Source: Pseudokineococcus lusitanus (GTDB taxonomy: Bacteria > Actinomycetota > Actinomycetes > Actinomycetales > Quadrisphaeraceae). From it: DNA of 64,000 nucleotides. Location: assembly GCF_003751265.1 (NCBI RefSeq), contig NZ_RJKN01000002.1, forward strand, positions 248,001-312,000, given 5' to 3'. Shown in pieces: positions 36,268 through 45,513 of the stretch (within the stretch, counting starts at the first letter, position 1; each line of letters begins with the position of its first letter). The notes beneath the pieces were generated by a model. The model searched no databases, was not told the DNA's origin, and was given only the letters and a program-made list of their open reading frames with translations. Position numbers and translations under genes: made by a program.

Positions 36268-38013
36268 TCAGCGCACCCAGGCCGAGCAGTCGGGAGCCAG
36301 CACCCCGCGGCCCTGCGCCACGGCGGCCGGGTCGAGGTCCGTGTCGCTCGCGAGGAGCAGCTCGCCCACCGGCAGCGGCACGGCCGCCCCGGAGAGGTTG
36401 GTGATGCTGCGCCACCCGCCCGGCCGGACGAGGTGCAGCACGCCGGGGGCGTCGTCGACCCACTCCAGCCCGTCGTCGACCGTCGTGAGCACCCGCCGCA
36501 CGCGCAGGGCGGACCGGTAGAGCTCGAGGGTCGAGCCGGCGACGCCGTCCTGCGCCGCCACGGAGACGGGGCCGAACCACGCCGGCTGCCGCATCCCCGG
36601 CAGCGCGCCGCCCTCGGGACCGAAGCCGAAGGTCGTGCCGTCGGGCGTCCACGGCAGGGCGACCCGGCAGCCGTCGCGGCCCTTCTCGCCCCCGCCGGAG
36701 CGCACGGCGATCGGGTCCTCGACGGCGTCCCAGGGGATGTCGGCGACCTCGTGCAGCCCCAGCTCCTCGCCCTGGTACAGGTAGACGGCGCCGGGCAGCG
36801 CGAGCTCGAGGAGCAGGGCCGCGCGGGCCCGGCGGAGCCCGAGGTCGAGGTCGACCGGGTCGCGGCCGTCCGTCGTCACCCACGCCTTGGCGGCCTCCTG
36901 CGAGCCCACGCCGGACCGCCGCGGCACGCCGAACCGGGTCGTGTGCCGCACGGAGTCGTGGTTGGACAGCGTCCACGTCGCCGAGGAGCCGGCCGCCATC
37001 TGGGCCAGCCCGCCGGCGATCGCCGTCCGCATCTCCCCGGCGTCCCACGCGCAGGCGAAGAGGTCGAAGTTGAAGGCCTGGCCGAGGCCGAGGGGGTCGG
37101 CGTAGCGCGCCCGGCGGTGCGGGTGCACCGACGCCTCGGCGACGGCCGAGCGGGGCGGGTCGTAGGCGTCGAGGACGTCGCGGCGCCACTGCGCGTAGAC
37201 GTCCTGCACCTCGTCGCGGTCCCAGAGCGGGTGGTTGCCGCCCTCCCGGCCCGTGTCGAGGATCTCGACGTGGACGTCGAGGTGGCCGTCGACGTCCTTG
37301 ACGAGCCCGTGCGCGACGTCGACCCGGAAGCCGTCCACGCCCCGGTCGGCCCAGAAGCGCAGCGTCTCGAGCATGTCCTCGCGCACCTCCTCGTCCGACC
37401 AGTCGAGGTCCGGCTGCTCCGGCGCGAAGATGTGGAGGAACCACTGCCCCGGCGTGCCGTCGGGCTCGGTGACGCGCTGCCAGGCCGACCCGCCGAAGAT
37501 CGACCGCCACGAGCTGGGCGGCTCGTGGCCGCCGGGCCCGCGCCCGTCGCGGAAGACGTAGCGGCCGCGGGCCCGCGAGCCCGGCGGGGAGGCGAGCGCC
37601 TCGCGGAACCACGCGTGCCGGTCCGAGGTGTGGTTGGGCACGACGTCGACGACGACGCGGATGCCCGCGGCGTGCAGGGCCCGGACCATCTCGTCGAAGT
37701 CCTCGAGCGTGCCGAGGCGGGGGTCGACGGCACGGTGGTCGTCCACGTCGTAGCCGCCGTCGGCGAGCGCCGACGGGTAGAAGGGGCTGAGCCACACGGC
37801 GTCCACGCCGAGCGAGGCGAGGTGGCCGACGCGCGAGGTGATGCCCCGCAGGTCGCCGAGGCCGTCGCCGTCCGCGTCGGCGAAGCTGCGCGGGTACACC
37901 TGGTAGACGACGGCGCGCCGCCACCAGTCGCGGGCCTCGGGGGCGGCGGGCGTGGGGGCGGCCACCGGGGCGCTCGCGGGGACGCGGCGGGCCGGGGTGG
38001 TCGTGCTGGTCAC
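36268..38013 (-). CDS. GH13 alpha-glucosidase
   Basis: Cytoplasmic exo-acting glucosidase of 581 residues, last gene of the maltodextrin operon. The (beta/alpha)8 domain starts WWRRAVVYQVYPRSFADADGDG. Catalytic residues are Asp in GFRVDVAHGL (nucleophile), Glu in SAVAEASVHPH (acid/base) and Asp in LSNHDSVRHTTRFG. VVPNHTSDRHAWF is conserved region I. The sequence belongs with oligo-alpha-glucosidases that release glucose from short malto- or isomalto-oligosaccharides; linkage preference cannot be read directly. GTG 38013 follows AGGAG by six bases. It is 56 bases downstream of the second GH13 gene. Confidence 0.9.
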   Translation of the reverse strand: MTSTTTPARRVPASAPVAAPTPAAPEARDWWRRAVVYQVYPRSFADADGDGLGDLRGITSRVGHLASLGVDAVWLSPFYPSALADGGYDVDDHRAVDPRLGTLEDFDEMVRALHAAGIRVVVDVVPNHTSDRHAWFREALASPPGSRARGRYVFRDGRGPGGHEPPSSWRSIFGGSAWQRVTEPDGTPGQWFLHIFAPEQPDLDWSDEEVREDMLETLRFWADRGVDGFRVDVAHGLVKDVDGHLDVHVEILDTGREGGNHPLWDRDEVQDVYAQWRRDVLDAYDPPRSAVAEASVHPHRRARYADPLGLGQAFNFDLFACAWDAGEMRTAIAGGLAQMAAGSSATWTLSNHDSVRHTTRFGVPRRSGVGSQEAAKAWVTTDGRDPVDLDLGLRRARAALLLELALPGAVYLYQGEELGLHEVADIPWDAVEDPIAVRSGGGEKGRDGCRVALPWTPDGTTFGFGPEGGALPGMRQPAWFGPVSVAAQDGVAGSTLELYRSALRVRRVLTTVDDGLEWVDDAPGVLHLVRPGGWRSITNLSGAAVPLPVGELLLASDTDLDPAAVAQGRGVLAPDCSAWVR

Positions 38014-38069
38014 GGGATCTCCTGGGTGGTGGGTGGAGCAGGGAGCGGAGGTGCGGCCGGGCCGGGGCG

Positions 38070-39980
38070 TCAGCCCTCGAGCGCCCAGGCCGAGGCGGCG
38101 GGGCCGTCGCCCGGCAGGACGACCGTGCCGTCGCCGCCGTCCGTCGCGCCGCCGCCGACGAGCGGCACGAGCTGGGACGCCGACCGCAGGCCGAGGGCCG
38201 CGAGGGGCAGCCGGACGGGCTCGTGGTCGGCCCGGGCGACGTGGACGAGGACGCGCTGCTCGGCGTGCTCGCGCAGGTGCACGAGGACGTCGTCGCGGGC
38301 CGTGACCCAGCGCAGGCCGCCCCGCCGCAGCGCGACCGAGCCGCGCCGCAGCCGGCCCCAGGTGCGGACGGCGTCGAGCGTCGGGGCGTCCCACGCCTCG
38401 GGGCGGTCCCACGGCATGGGGGTCCGGGAGTGCTCGCCGTCGAGGCCGGTGAGCCCGACCTCGTCGCCCGCGAAGAGCGTCGGGACGCCGGGCAGCGTCA
38501 TCTGCAGGGCGAGGCCGGCGACGTACCGGTCGCGGCCGCGGCCCGTCAGGTCGGCGAGGCCGCTGCGCCCGCCCCCGGTCACGGTGCGGAAGCGGGGCGT
38601 GTCGTGGGTGTCGAGGTGCGACGTCGACGCCGCCCACGAGCGCCACGGCATCGCCGCGTGGACCGCGCGCATGGTCGCGACGACGTCGCCGCCCGGCTGC
38701 ACGGGCACGGGCACCGGCCAGCCGAGGAAGCGCAGGCCGTGCTCCTCCCCCGGACCACCGGGGTAGCCGCCGTTGAGCCACGCCCAGACCGGCCGGGTGA
38801 AGCCCGCGTAGTCCATCGCCCCGTGCCAGCCGTCGCCCACGAGGTCCGCGGCGGCGTCGTGGCAGTGCTCGGCGAGCATCCAGGCGCCGGGGCTGACGGC
38901 GTGCGCCGTCGCCCGGGCCAGGCGGGCCACCTCGACCGCGAGGTCGTCGGGGCCGAGGCGGCCGGTCATGTTGGCGACGTCGATCCGCCACCCGTCGAGC
39001 CCGCGCCGCAGGTGCTCGGCGACGACGGAGCCGGGCCCGTCGACGAACCGCCGCCGGAGGGCGGCCGACGAGTGGTCCAGCTTGGGCAGCGTGTCGACAC
39101 CGAGCCACGTCTCGTAGCCGATCGGGTCGTCCTCGAGGAAGCGGTAGTAGCCCGCCTCCTCGGAGGTGCGGTCGGCGACGGCCGCGCGGAACCACGGGTG
39201 CTCGACGCCGGTGTGGTTGGTCGTGAGGTCGCCCATGACCCGCAGGCCCCGCGCGTGCGCGGCGTCGACGAGCCGGCGCATGGCCTCGTCGCCGCCGAGC
39301 ACCGGGTCCACGCGGTCGAAGGTCACCGCGTCGTACCGGTGGTTGGAGCGGGCCTCGAAGAAGGGCGTGAGGTACAGCAGCGAGGCGCCGAGGGACTCGA
39401 CGTGGTCGAGGTGGGCGGCGATCCCGTCGAGGTCGCCGCCGAACCACTGCCGCCCGACGCCGGGCCCGCGGTGCACCACCGCGTCGTCCCAGGCGGCGCG
39501 GTCGGCCCACGACGGCGTCTCCCGCTCGGCGCCGGAGCGGGCGAAGCGGTCGGGGAAGACCTGGTAGGCCACCTGGTCGGCCACCCAGTCCGCCGGCCCC
39601 TCGGAGGCGAGGAGCCGGAAGTCGGCGGCGTCGGTGACGTCGCGGGCCGTCGTCCCCTCGCCGGTGAGCCAGCGGTGCGCCGGCCGGCCGGCGCCGTCCC
39701 GGCCGGACAGGAGGAAGCGGTAGGACGTGACGGGGTTGCGGGCCTCGACCTCGACGGCGAACCACGTGCCCCCGGGGTCGCGACCGTCCGGCTCGGCGGC
39801 CCGCAGCAGCGGCTCGCCGTCCCGGAGCTGGCGGAGGTGCACCTCCCCGCCCCACGCGGAGCCGTCCGCCGCGTCGGGGACGAGCACCCGGACGGGCACG
39901 CGCTCGCCGAGGGCGGGCGACGACGTGCCGACGCAGCGGGCGGAGCCGTCGTGGTGCGGGGCGGAGAGCTCGTGGGTCAC
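38070..39980 (-). CDS. GH13 neopullulanase/maltodextrin glucosidase-like enzyme
   Basis: Cytoplasmic glycoside hydrolase of 636 residues. An N-terminal beta-sandwich (about 1-130) like that of cyclomaltodextrinases precedes the barrel (VAYQVFPDRFARSG). Catalytic residues are Asp in GWRIDVANMTG, Glu in WMLAEHCHDAA and Asp in LDTHDTPRF. DLTTNHTGVEHPWF is region I. No secretion signal is present, so it would act on imported maltodextrins or cyclodextrins. GTG 39980 overlaps the malG stop as GTGA, placing it firmly in the transport operon. Confidence 0.88.
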   Translation of the reverse strand: MTHELSAPHHDGSARCVGTSSPALGERVPVRVLVPDAADGSAWGGEVHLRQLRDGEPLLRAAEPDGRDPGGTWFAVEVEARNPVTSYRFLLSGRDGAGRPAHRWLTGEGTTARDVTDAADFRLLASEGPADWVADQVAYQVFPDRFARSGAERETPSWADRAAWDDAVVHRGPGVGRQWFGGDLDGIAAHLDHVESLGASLLYLTPFFEARSNHRYDAVTFDRVDPVLGGDEAMRRLVDAAHARGLRVMGDLTTNHTGVEHPWFRAAVADRTSEEAGYYRFLEDDPIGYETWLGVDTLPKLDHSSAALRRRFVDGPGSVVAEHLRRGLDGWRIDVANMTGRLGPDDLAVEVARLARATAHAVSPGAWMLAEHCHDAAADLVGDGWHGAMDYAGFTRPVWAWLNGGYPGGPGEEHGLRFLGWPVPVPVQPGGDVVATMRAVHAAMPWRSWAASTSHLDTHDTPRFRTVTGGGRSGLADLTGRGRDRYVAGLALQMTLPGVPTLFAGDEVGLTGLDGEHSRTPMPWDRPEAWDAPTLDAVRTWGRLRRGSVALRRGGLRWVTARDDVLVHLREHAEQRVLVHVARADHEPVRLPLAALGLRSASQLVPLVGGGATDGGDGTVVLPGDGPAASAWALEG

Positions 39981-40939
39981 CCCTTGACCCCGCCCGCCGT
40001 GATGCCGCCGACGATGAAGCGCTGCAGGTACTGGAAGAGCAGCACGACGGGGATGGCCGTGAGCAGCGCGCCCGCGGCGAAGAGCCCGAGGTTGTTCGAG
40101 CGGTCGTTCTCGATGACGGACCACAGGCCGACGGCGACCGTCCGGACGCCTGCCTCGCGCAGGAAGATCGAGGCGATGAGGAACTCGCTGATGACGCCGA
40201 CGAAGGCGAGCAGGCCGGTGACGGCGAGGATCGGCTGCAGCAGCGGCAGGAGGATGCGGAAGAAGATCGTCGCGTGCCCGGCGCCGTCGACCGTGGCGGC
40301 CTCGTCGAGGGACTGCGGGATCGAGTCGAAGAAGCCCTTGATGAGCCACACCTGCGCGAAGGCGTTGCCGCACATGACGAGGATGTAGCCGAGCAGGGTG
40401 TTGAGGCCGATGGCGGGGACGACCGTGCCCAGCTCGGTGAAGAGCAGGAACAGCGCGATCGTCGCGAGGATCTGCGGGAACATCTGGATGAGCAGCAGGG
40501 CGAGCAGCCCGCCGCGCCGCCCGCGGAACCGGAAGCGGCTGAAGGCGTACGCCGCCAGCGCGCTGCACGAGACCTGGATGACCGTCACCGCGGTGCACAC
40601 CGCGAGCGTGTTGAGCATCCACCGGCCGAAGGGCCGCGAGGGGTCGGAGAACAGCGCCTGGAAGTTGACGAGGCTCAGCTCGCGCGGGATGAGGTTCGTC
40701 GAGACGACGCTGCCGAGCGGGTTGAAGGCCGCCGAGACGATGTAGAGGATCGGGAAGACGGCGAAGGCGACCGCCGCGAGCCCGACGACGTGCCGCCAGC
40801 CGACCTCGCGCCACCAGCGGCCGCGGCTCATGCGGTGGGCGACGGGCGGTGCAGTCGGCGACGAGGGGCCGCCGCCGGCCGGGTCGGCGAGCCGGGCGGG
40901 CGGGACGGGGGCGCCGGTCTGCAGGTCCGGGGTGGTCAT
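39977..40939 (-). CDS. malG: Maltose/maltodextrin ABC transporter permease MalG
   Basis: Inner-membrane permease of 320 residues with six membrane segments after an N-terminal cytoplasmic extension of about 45 residues. The ATPase-contact EAA loop is SLDEAATVDGAGHATIFFRI. The C-terminus RFIVGGITAGGVKG is typical of MalG proteins. ATG 40939 begins one base after the malF stop. No ATP-binding gene lies in this operon, so a shared ATPase encoded elsewhere (MsiK type, common in actinobacteria) is likely. Confidence 0.93.
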   Translation of the reverse strand: MTTPDLQTGAPVPPARLADPAGGGPSSPTAPPVAHRMSRGRWWREVGWRHVVGLAAVAFAVFPILYIVSAAFNPLGSVVSTNLIPRELSLVNFQALFSDPSRPFGRWMLNTLAVCTAVTVIQVSCSALAAYAFSRFRFRGRRGGLLALLLIQMFPQILATIALFLLFTELGTVVPAIGLNTLLGYILVMCGNAFAQVWLIKGFFDSIPQSLDEAATVDGAGHATIFFRILLPLLQPILAVTGLLAFVGVISEFLIASIFLREAGVRTVAVGLWSVIENDRSNNLGLFAAGALLTAIPVVLLFQYLQRFIVGGITAGGVKG

Positions 40940-40940
40940 C

Positions 40941-42536
40941 TCAGAGCACGTCCTCGAGTCGACGGGTCAGGCGGAACTGCAGGGCGGCGACGACGCCCGT
41001 GATGACGAAGAGCAGCACCGCGATGGCGGACGCGAAGCCGAACTGGGCGCCGCTGGCGCCGAAGGCGAGGCGGATCGTGTAGCTGATGAGGAGGTCGGTC
41101 CCGCCGGCCGTCGGGTTCTCCGGCGTGAAGGGCCCCCCGCCGGTGAGCAGGAAGATCGTGTTGAAGTTGTTGAAGTTGAAGGCGAAGGACGCGACGAGCA
41201 GCGGGGCCGTGGGGATGAGCAGCAGCGGGAAGGTGATCTTCCGGAAGCCCATGAACCCGCTGGCGCCGTCGATGCCGGCGGCCTCCTTGAGGTCCTCGGG
41301 GATCGCCTGCAGCGCGCCGGTGACGACGAGGAACATGTAGGGGAAGCCCAGCCAGAGGTTGGTGAGGATGACGGCGACCTTCGCCGTCGTCGCCCCGCCG
41401 AACCAGTTGACGGACAGCCCGGTCAGGTCGTTGATGAGCCCGAAGTCGGTGTTCCAGAAGCCCGACCACAGCAGCAGCGAGATGAAGCTCGGGATGGCGT
41501 AGGGCAGCAGCAGCACCGAGCGGTAGACCTTCTGGCCCCGGACGCGCCGGTCGTTGAGGACGATGGCCAGCACCGTCCCGAGCGCGAAGGTCGTCGCCAC
41601 CGACAGCGTCGCGAAGACGAGCGTCCAGCCGAAGATGCCGAGGAAGTCGGACAGGATGCGCCCGTCGGTGAAGGCCCGGACGTAGTTGGCGAAGCCGACG
41701 TCGGCGGCCCAGGACTGGTCCGACAGCCGCTGGCCGTCCGCGCTGACGAAGTACTCGCGGTCCCCCTGCAGCGTCGGCGTGTAGGAGACGCCCGTCGAGG
41801 TGTTGGTGATCGTCTCGGAGTCCTCGTCGTAGACGAGGGGCGTCGAGCCCTCGAAGGCCTGCCGGATGCCGAGCTGGCGGATCGCCCCGCCCTCGGTGGG
41901 GACGGTGACCTCGGCGAGCGCGGCGCTGGCGGCGTTGACCTCGGCCGGCGTCAGGAGCGTGTAGCCGTCGGCCGCGGTGACGAAGCCCTCGGTGACCGTG
42001 GCGTCGTCGAGCGGCTCGAGGCCGTCCTCCGTGCCGACGGACGCCTCCCCCGTCGCCGGGTCGACGAGGAGGAAGGCGAAGGGGCCGTCGGTCGCGGAGC
42101 CGGTGGTGCCGACCGTGAGGTTGTAGCGGGGCGCGTCGGGCGTCTGGACGACCGAGGCGCCGAGGATCTGCGTGACCGCCTGCTCCTGCGTGGACCGCGT
42201 GCCGTCGCCGAGGTTCGTCAGCGACACCTGGAACGTCGAGATGACGGGGTAGACGACGAAGCTGAAGAGCAGGATCGACCCGGGCAGCAGGTACTTGAGC
42301 GGGATGGCGCGTCGCGTCGCGTAGACGGCGACGACGAGCAGCACCAGCGCCCAGAAGAAGACGAGGAAGCCCCAGCGCTCGGCGGCGACGAGCGCCGGCG
42401 TCAGGGAGATGACGGTGCTGAGGACCACCGCCAGCAGCAGGATCTTCAGCAGGAGGACCGGCGTCGAGCGCGAGCCGCGGGGCGGCGGGTGCGCCGCCGG
42501 GCTCTCGGTGGGGGCGGTGCTGAGCTGCTGGACCAC
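40941..42536 (-). CDS. malF: Maltose/maltodextrin ABC transporter permease MalF
   Basis: Inner-membrane permease of 531 residues. N-terminal membrane segments (about 27-48, 55-75 and 82-103) are followed by a large extracytoplasmic P2-like domain (about 105-285), the hallmark of MalF, which contacts the binding protein. The core permease segments follow, with EAA loop DLKEAAGIDGASGFMGFRKI and FNFNNFNTIFLLTGGGP. GTG 42536 follows AGGAGG. Malonyl-style gaps are absent: malG starts directly behind. It would import maltodextrins with MalE. Confidence 0.93.
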   Translation of the reverse strand: MVQQLSTAPTESPAAHPPPRGSRSTPVLLLKILLLAVVLSTVISLTPALVAAERWGFLVFFWALVLLVVAVYATRRAIPLKYLLPGSILLFSFVVYPVISTFQVSLTNLGDGTRSTQEQAVTQILGASVVQTPDAPRYNLTVGTTGSATDGPFAFLLVDPATGEASVGTEDGLEPLDDATVTEGFVTAADGYTLLTPAEVNAASAALAEVTVPTEGGAIRQLGIRQAFEGSTPLVYDEDSETITNTSTGVSYTPTLQGDREYFVSADGQRLSDQSWAADVGFANYVRAFTDGRILSDFLGIFGWTLVFATLSVATTFALGTVLAIVLNDRRVRGQKVYRSVLLLPYAIPSFISLLLWSGFWNTDFGLINDLTGLSVNWFGGATTAKVAVILTNLWLGFPYMFLVVTGALQAIPEDLKEAAGIDGASGFMGFRKITFPLLLIPTAPLLVASFAFNFNNFNTIFLLTGGGPFTPENPTAGGTDLLISYTIRLAFGASGAQFGFASAIAVLLFVITGVVAALQFRLTRRLEDVL

Positions 42537-42734
42537 GGCGCCTCCTGGGGCGTGGTGGGGCGGCCGGCGCCGGGCGCGGCGGTGCGGGCGCGCCTGCGGG
42601 GGCCGGTGACGGCACGGGCTGGGGCCGGGGCGGAGGACCCCGGGGGCGGCGGCCGGGAGGCCGGCGGGACGGGGCGGCCCCGGCGTCGACGGTGACGCGG
42701 GTCCGGCCCTCGAGGGCTGGGTGGGTTCCTGCTG

Positions 42735-42768
42735 CCGGTGCGGGGCGGCGGTCGCCGCCCCGCACCGG
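42735..42768. terminator. Strong hairpin between malE and malF
   Basis: Perfect 16-bp stem (42735-42750 with 42753-42768), 6 bases beyond the malE stop. In an operon this position usually gives partial termination or protects the malE message, so the binding protein is made in excess over the permeases. Confidence 0.75.
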
Positions 42769-42773
42769 CCGGG

Positions 42774-44078
42774 TCACTCCGCGATGGCGGTGCGGATGGT
42801 GTCGCCGGTGGCGACCATCGTCTCGGCGCCGTCGGCGCCGCCGATGATCGCCGAGTAGGCCTGGCCGAGCGGCTCGAAGACGGCGCCCATCTGCGGGATC
42901 GACGGCATCGGCTCGCCCGCGTTCGCCGCGTCGAGGTAGGCCTGCAGCTGCGGGTCGGCGGCCACCTCGGACTCCTGGAGCGTGGTGAGGCTCGGCGGGA
43001 TGTTCGCGCCGTCGTACATGACCTTCATGGCCTCCTCGGTGTTCATCGTGGTGCCGACGAACTCCTGGGCGAAGGCCTTGTTGGCGCCGGCCGAGGCCAC
43101 GTAGAAGGCCTGGATGCCGGTGAAGGGCTGCGCCGGGCCGGCGCCCTCGAAGCCGGGGACGGCCTGGACGTCCCAGCCGAAGCCCGCGGCCTCGACGTCC
43201 GCCCGGGCCCACGGGCCGGAGAGGAGGAACGGCGCCTGGCCGTCGGCGAAGAGGGCGATCGAGTTGTCACCGCTGACGGAGCGCGTGAGGGCGCCGGAGC
43301 CGCCCTCGCCGAGCTCGGCGATGCGCGCGCCGGCGGCCTGGGAGGCCTCGTCGCCGACGCCGAGGTCGGAGGCGTCGTAGCCGCCGTCCGCGCCGCGGCC
43401 GAAGACGTACCCGCCGAGCGAGGTGTACAGCGGCTGCATGTGGTACGCGTCGCCGAGCTCGCCCACGGGCAGGTTGAAGGCCGACTGGACGGTGCCGGCC
43501 GCCTTGAGCTCGAGGCCCGTGGCGAAGGCCTCGTCGAGGGTCGCGGGCGCCTCCGGCACGAGGTCGGTGTTGCGGTAGAGCACGAGGGCCTCGACGCCGT
43601 AGGGCAGGCCGTAGAGCTGCTCGTCGTAGGTGACGGCGTCCACCGCGACCGGCGAGTACTGGCTCACCTGGTCGGCCGTGATCTGCAGCGGGTCGATGGC
43701 GCCGTTCTGCACCATGTTGCCGATCCAGTCGTGGGCGCCGACGACGACGTCGGGGCCGTTGCTCGCCGCGTTGGCGGTGATGAAGTTCGACTGCAGGTCG
43801 GTGACGGCCTGGACGGCGACGGTGATGCCGTTGTCCTCGCCGAAGTCCTCGGCGATCTCCGTGATGGGGCCGATCTTGAGCTCGTCGGTCCAGATGACGA
43901 GGTCGGCGTCGCCGCGCTGGGGGGCGCCGGTGGTCTCGGCCGCGGTGTCGCCGCCCGTCGTCGGGGTGGAGCCGGCGTCCGGCGTGGTCGGGGTGTCCCC
44001 ACCCCCGCCGCAGCCGGTCGTGACGGCCAGGGCGGCGATGCCGGCGGCGGCGACGACGGCCCTCAGGGACATGCGCAT
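42774..44078 (-). CDS. malE: Maltose/maltodextrin-binding lipoprotein MalE
   Basis: Extracytoplasmic solute-binding lipoprotein of 434 residues. The lipobox is AVTTGC (Cys about 23), followed by a Gly/Thr-rich tether. Family features are VIWTDELKIGPITEIAEDF, GPDVVVGAHDWIGNMVQNG, LYGLPYGVEALVLYRNTDLV, GIQAFYVASAGANKAFAQEF and PMPSIPQMGAVFEPLGQAY. ATG 44078 follows GAGGAG; a second ATG two codons on is possible. It is the first gene of a leftward operon, with the divergent lacI and operators just upstream. Confidence 0.93.
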   Translation of the reverse strand: MRMSLRAVVAAAGIAALAVTTGCGGGGDTPTTPDAGSTPTTGGDTAAETTGAPQRGDADLVIWTDELKIGPITEIAEDFGEDNGITVAVQAVTDLQSNFITANAASNGPDVVVGAHDWIGNMVQNGAIDPLQITADQVSQYSPVAVDAVTYDEQLYGLPYGVEALVLYRNTDLVPEAPATLDEAFATGLELKAAGTVQSAFNLPVGELGDAYHMQPLYTSLGGYVFGRGADGGYDASDLGVGDEASQAAGARIAELGEGGSGALTRSVSGDNSIALFADGQAPFLLSGPWARADVEAAGFGWDVQAVPGFEGAGPAQPFTGIQAFYVASAGANKAFAQEFVGTTMNTEEAMKVMYDGANIPPSLTTLQESEVAADPQLQAYLDAANAGEPMPSIPQMGAVFEPLGQAYSAIIGGADGAETMVATGDTIRTAIAE

Positions 44079-44233
44079 GGGTGCTCCTCGGTGCTCGGGT
44101 GCAGGGGTGTGCCGGGACGTACGGGTGGTGCAGGTCGGTGCAGCGGGCCGGGGCCCGTCGCAGCGGCCGGGGCGTCGGTGCCCGGGCGGACGACGGGTGC
44201 GGGGTCGTCCGGTGCGCTGCGCTGCGTGGCGGG

Positions 44234-44317
44234 ACCGTAGCAAGGATCTTGCAAGGTGCGTAAGACGCTTGCGCGAATCGTTACGCAGACCACGTCCGGC
44301 GCCCTAGAGTTCCCGGC
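44234..44317. promoter_or_regulatory. Divergent malE/lacI control region with LacI-type half-sites
   Basis: Rightward, TTACGC (44281-44286) and TAGAGT (44305-44310), 18 bases apart, end seven bases before GTG 44318, so lacI would be leaderless. Leftward, a possible malE promoter lies among the operators (TACGGT near 44239-44234). Half-sites include GCAAGGATCTTGC (about 44240-44252), TTGCAAGG and CTTGCGCGA (44268-44276). The last is identical to each arm of the palindrome downstream of lacI. Confidence 0.6.
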
Positions 44318-45379
44318 GTGAAGGTGAGGCTCGCGGACGTCGCCGTCCGCGCCGGGGTCAGCGAGGCGACGGTCAGCCGCGTCCTCAACGACAAGCCCGG
44401 GGTGTCGCAGGCGACCCGGGACAAGGTCCGCTCGGTCCTCGACGTGCTCGGCTACGACGACCGCTTCCTGCCGCCCGCGGCGGCAGGGCTCGTCGGCGTC
44501 GTCGTGCCGGAGCTGTCCAACCCCGTCTTCGCGGCGCTGTCGCTCGTCGTGCAGACCCACCTGGCGCGCGCGGGCTACACGCCCGTCGTCTGCAGCCTCG
44601 TGCCCGGCGGGGTGCACGAGGCGGACTTCGTGCGGGTCCTCGTGCAGCAGAAGGCGGCCGGCGTCGTCTTCCTGTCCGGCGTGCACGCCAACACGGAGGC
44701 GGACGCCAAGCCCTACGTCGACATGCTCCGCCGGGGGCTGCCGGCCGTCTTCGTCAACGGGCGGATGGACGGGGTCGACGCCCCCTTCGTCTCCACCGAC
44801 GACGCCGTGGCCGTGGACCTGGCCGTCGAGCACCTCGTCGGGCTGGGCCACGAGCGGATCGGCCTGGCCATGGGCCCGCCGCGGTACGTGCCGTCGCTGC
44901 GCAAGACGGCCGCCTTCCACGACGCCGTCCGGCGGCACCTCGCCGGGGTCGTGCCGGCGGGCGAGGTCGACTCGCTCGTCATGTACACGCAGTTCCGCGT
45001 GGACGGGGGCGAGAGCGCCGCGCGGGCGCTGCTCGACCGGGGCGCCACCGCGATCGTCTGCGGCTCGGACCTCATGGCCCTCGGGGCCGTGGGCGCCGCC
45101 CGCGCCCGGGGGCTGCGGGTGCCCGAGGACGTGTCGGTCGTCGGGTGCGACGACAGCCCGCTGCTCGACTTCACCGACCCGCCGCTGACGACCGTGCACC
45201 AGGACGTCGAGGCCGTCGGCACCGCCGCGGCCCGCGCGCTGCTCGCCGAGCTGAAGGGCGAGCACCCGCTGCGCGGCGAGCTCCTCGTCCGTCCGCACCT
45301 CGTCGTGCGGGGGTCGACGGCCGCCGCACCGGCACCGCGGGCGCCGGTCGCCCGCCCGCGCCGCGCCCGCACGCGCTGA
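44318..45379 (+). CDS. LacI-family regulator of the maltodextrin operon
   Basis: Repressor of 353 residues, divergent from malE. The helix-turn-helix is VRLADVAVRAGVSEATVSRVLNDKPGVSQATRDKV (about 3-37), with hinge VLDVLGYDDRFL. The periplasmic-binding-like effector domain (about 58-330) includes VGVVVPELSNPVFAAL, LVGLGHERIGLAMGPP, VVCGSDLMALGAVGAARARG-type and VSVVGCDDSPLL. The effector is probably maltose or a maltodextrin, by gene context. Start GTG 44318 coincides with the predicted transcription start. Function as the operon repressor is inferred from position and matching operator half-sites. Confidence 0.88.
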   Translation: MKVRLADVAVRAGVSEATVSRVLNDKPGVSQATRDKVRSVLDVLGYDDRFLPPAAAGLVGVVVPELSNPVFAALSLVVQTHLARAGYTPVVCSLVPGGVHEADFVRVLVQQKAAGVVFLSGVHANTEADAKPYVDMLRRGLPAVFVNGRMDGVDAPFVSTDDAVAVDLAVEHLVGLGHERIGLAMGPPRYVPSLRKTAAFHDAVRRHLAGVVPAGEVDSLVMYTQFRVDGGESAARALLDRGATAIVCGSDLMALGAVGAARARGLRVPEDVSVVGCDDSPLLDFTDPPLTTVHQDVEAVGTAAARALLAELKGEHPLRGELLVRPHLVVRGSTAAAPAPRAPVARPRRARTR

Positions 45380-45416
45380 CGGGCGCCCCCGGACGTCACT
45401 CGTGTGACGCAGGCCA

Positions 45417-45434
45417 CTTGCGCGATCGCGCAAG
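45417..45434. promoter_or_regulatory. Perfect LacI-type operator palindrome downstream of lacI
   Basis: CTTGCGCGATCGCGCAAG is a perfect 18-bp palindrome, 37 bases after the lacI stop. Its half-site CTTGCGCGA also occurs in the malE/lacI control region. A further partial site, AGTTGCGCAC, follows at about 45436-45445. No promoter of a following gene is here, since the next gene converges. It may be an auxiliary operator. Confidence 0.65.
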
Positions 45435-45464
45435 AAGTTGCGCACTCAGGCACCGGGGACGGCA

Positions 45465-45496
45465 GAGCCCCCGCAGCCGGTCGGCTGCGGGGGCTC
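45465..45496. terminator. Bidirectional terminator between lacI and the nuclease gene
   Basis: Perfect 14-bp stem (45465-45478 with 45483-45496) with loop GGTC, between convergent genes and 17 bases from the nuclease stop. Confidence 0.75.
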
Positions 45497-45513
45497 CGTC
45501 GTGCGGGGGCGCC

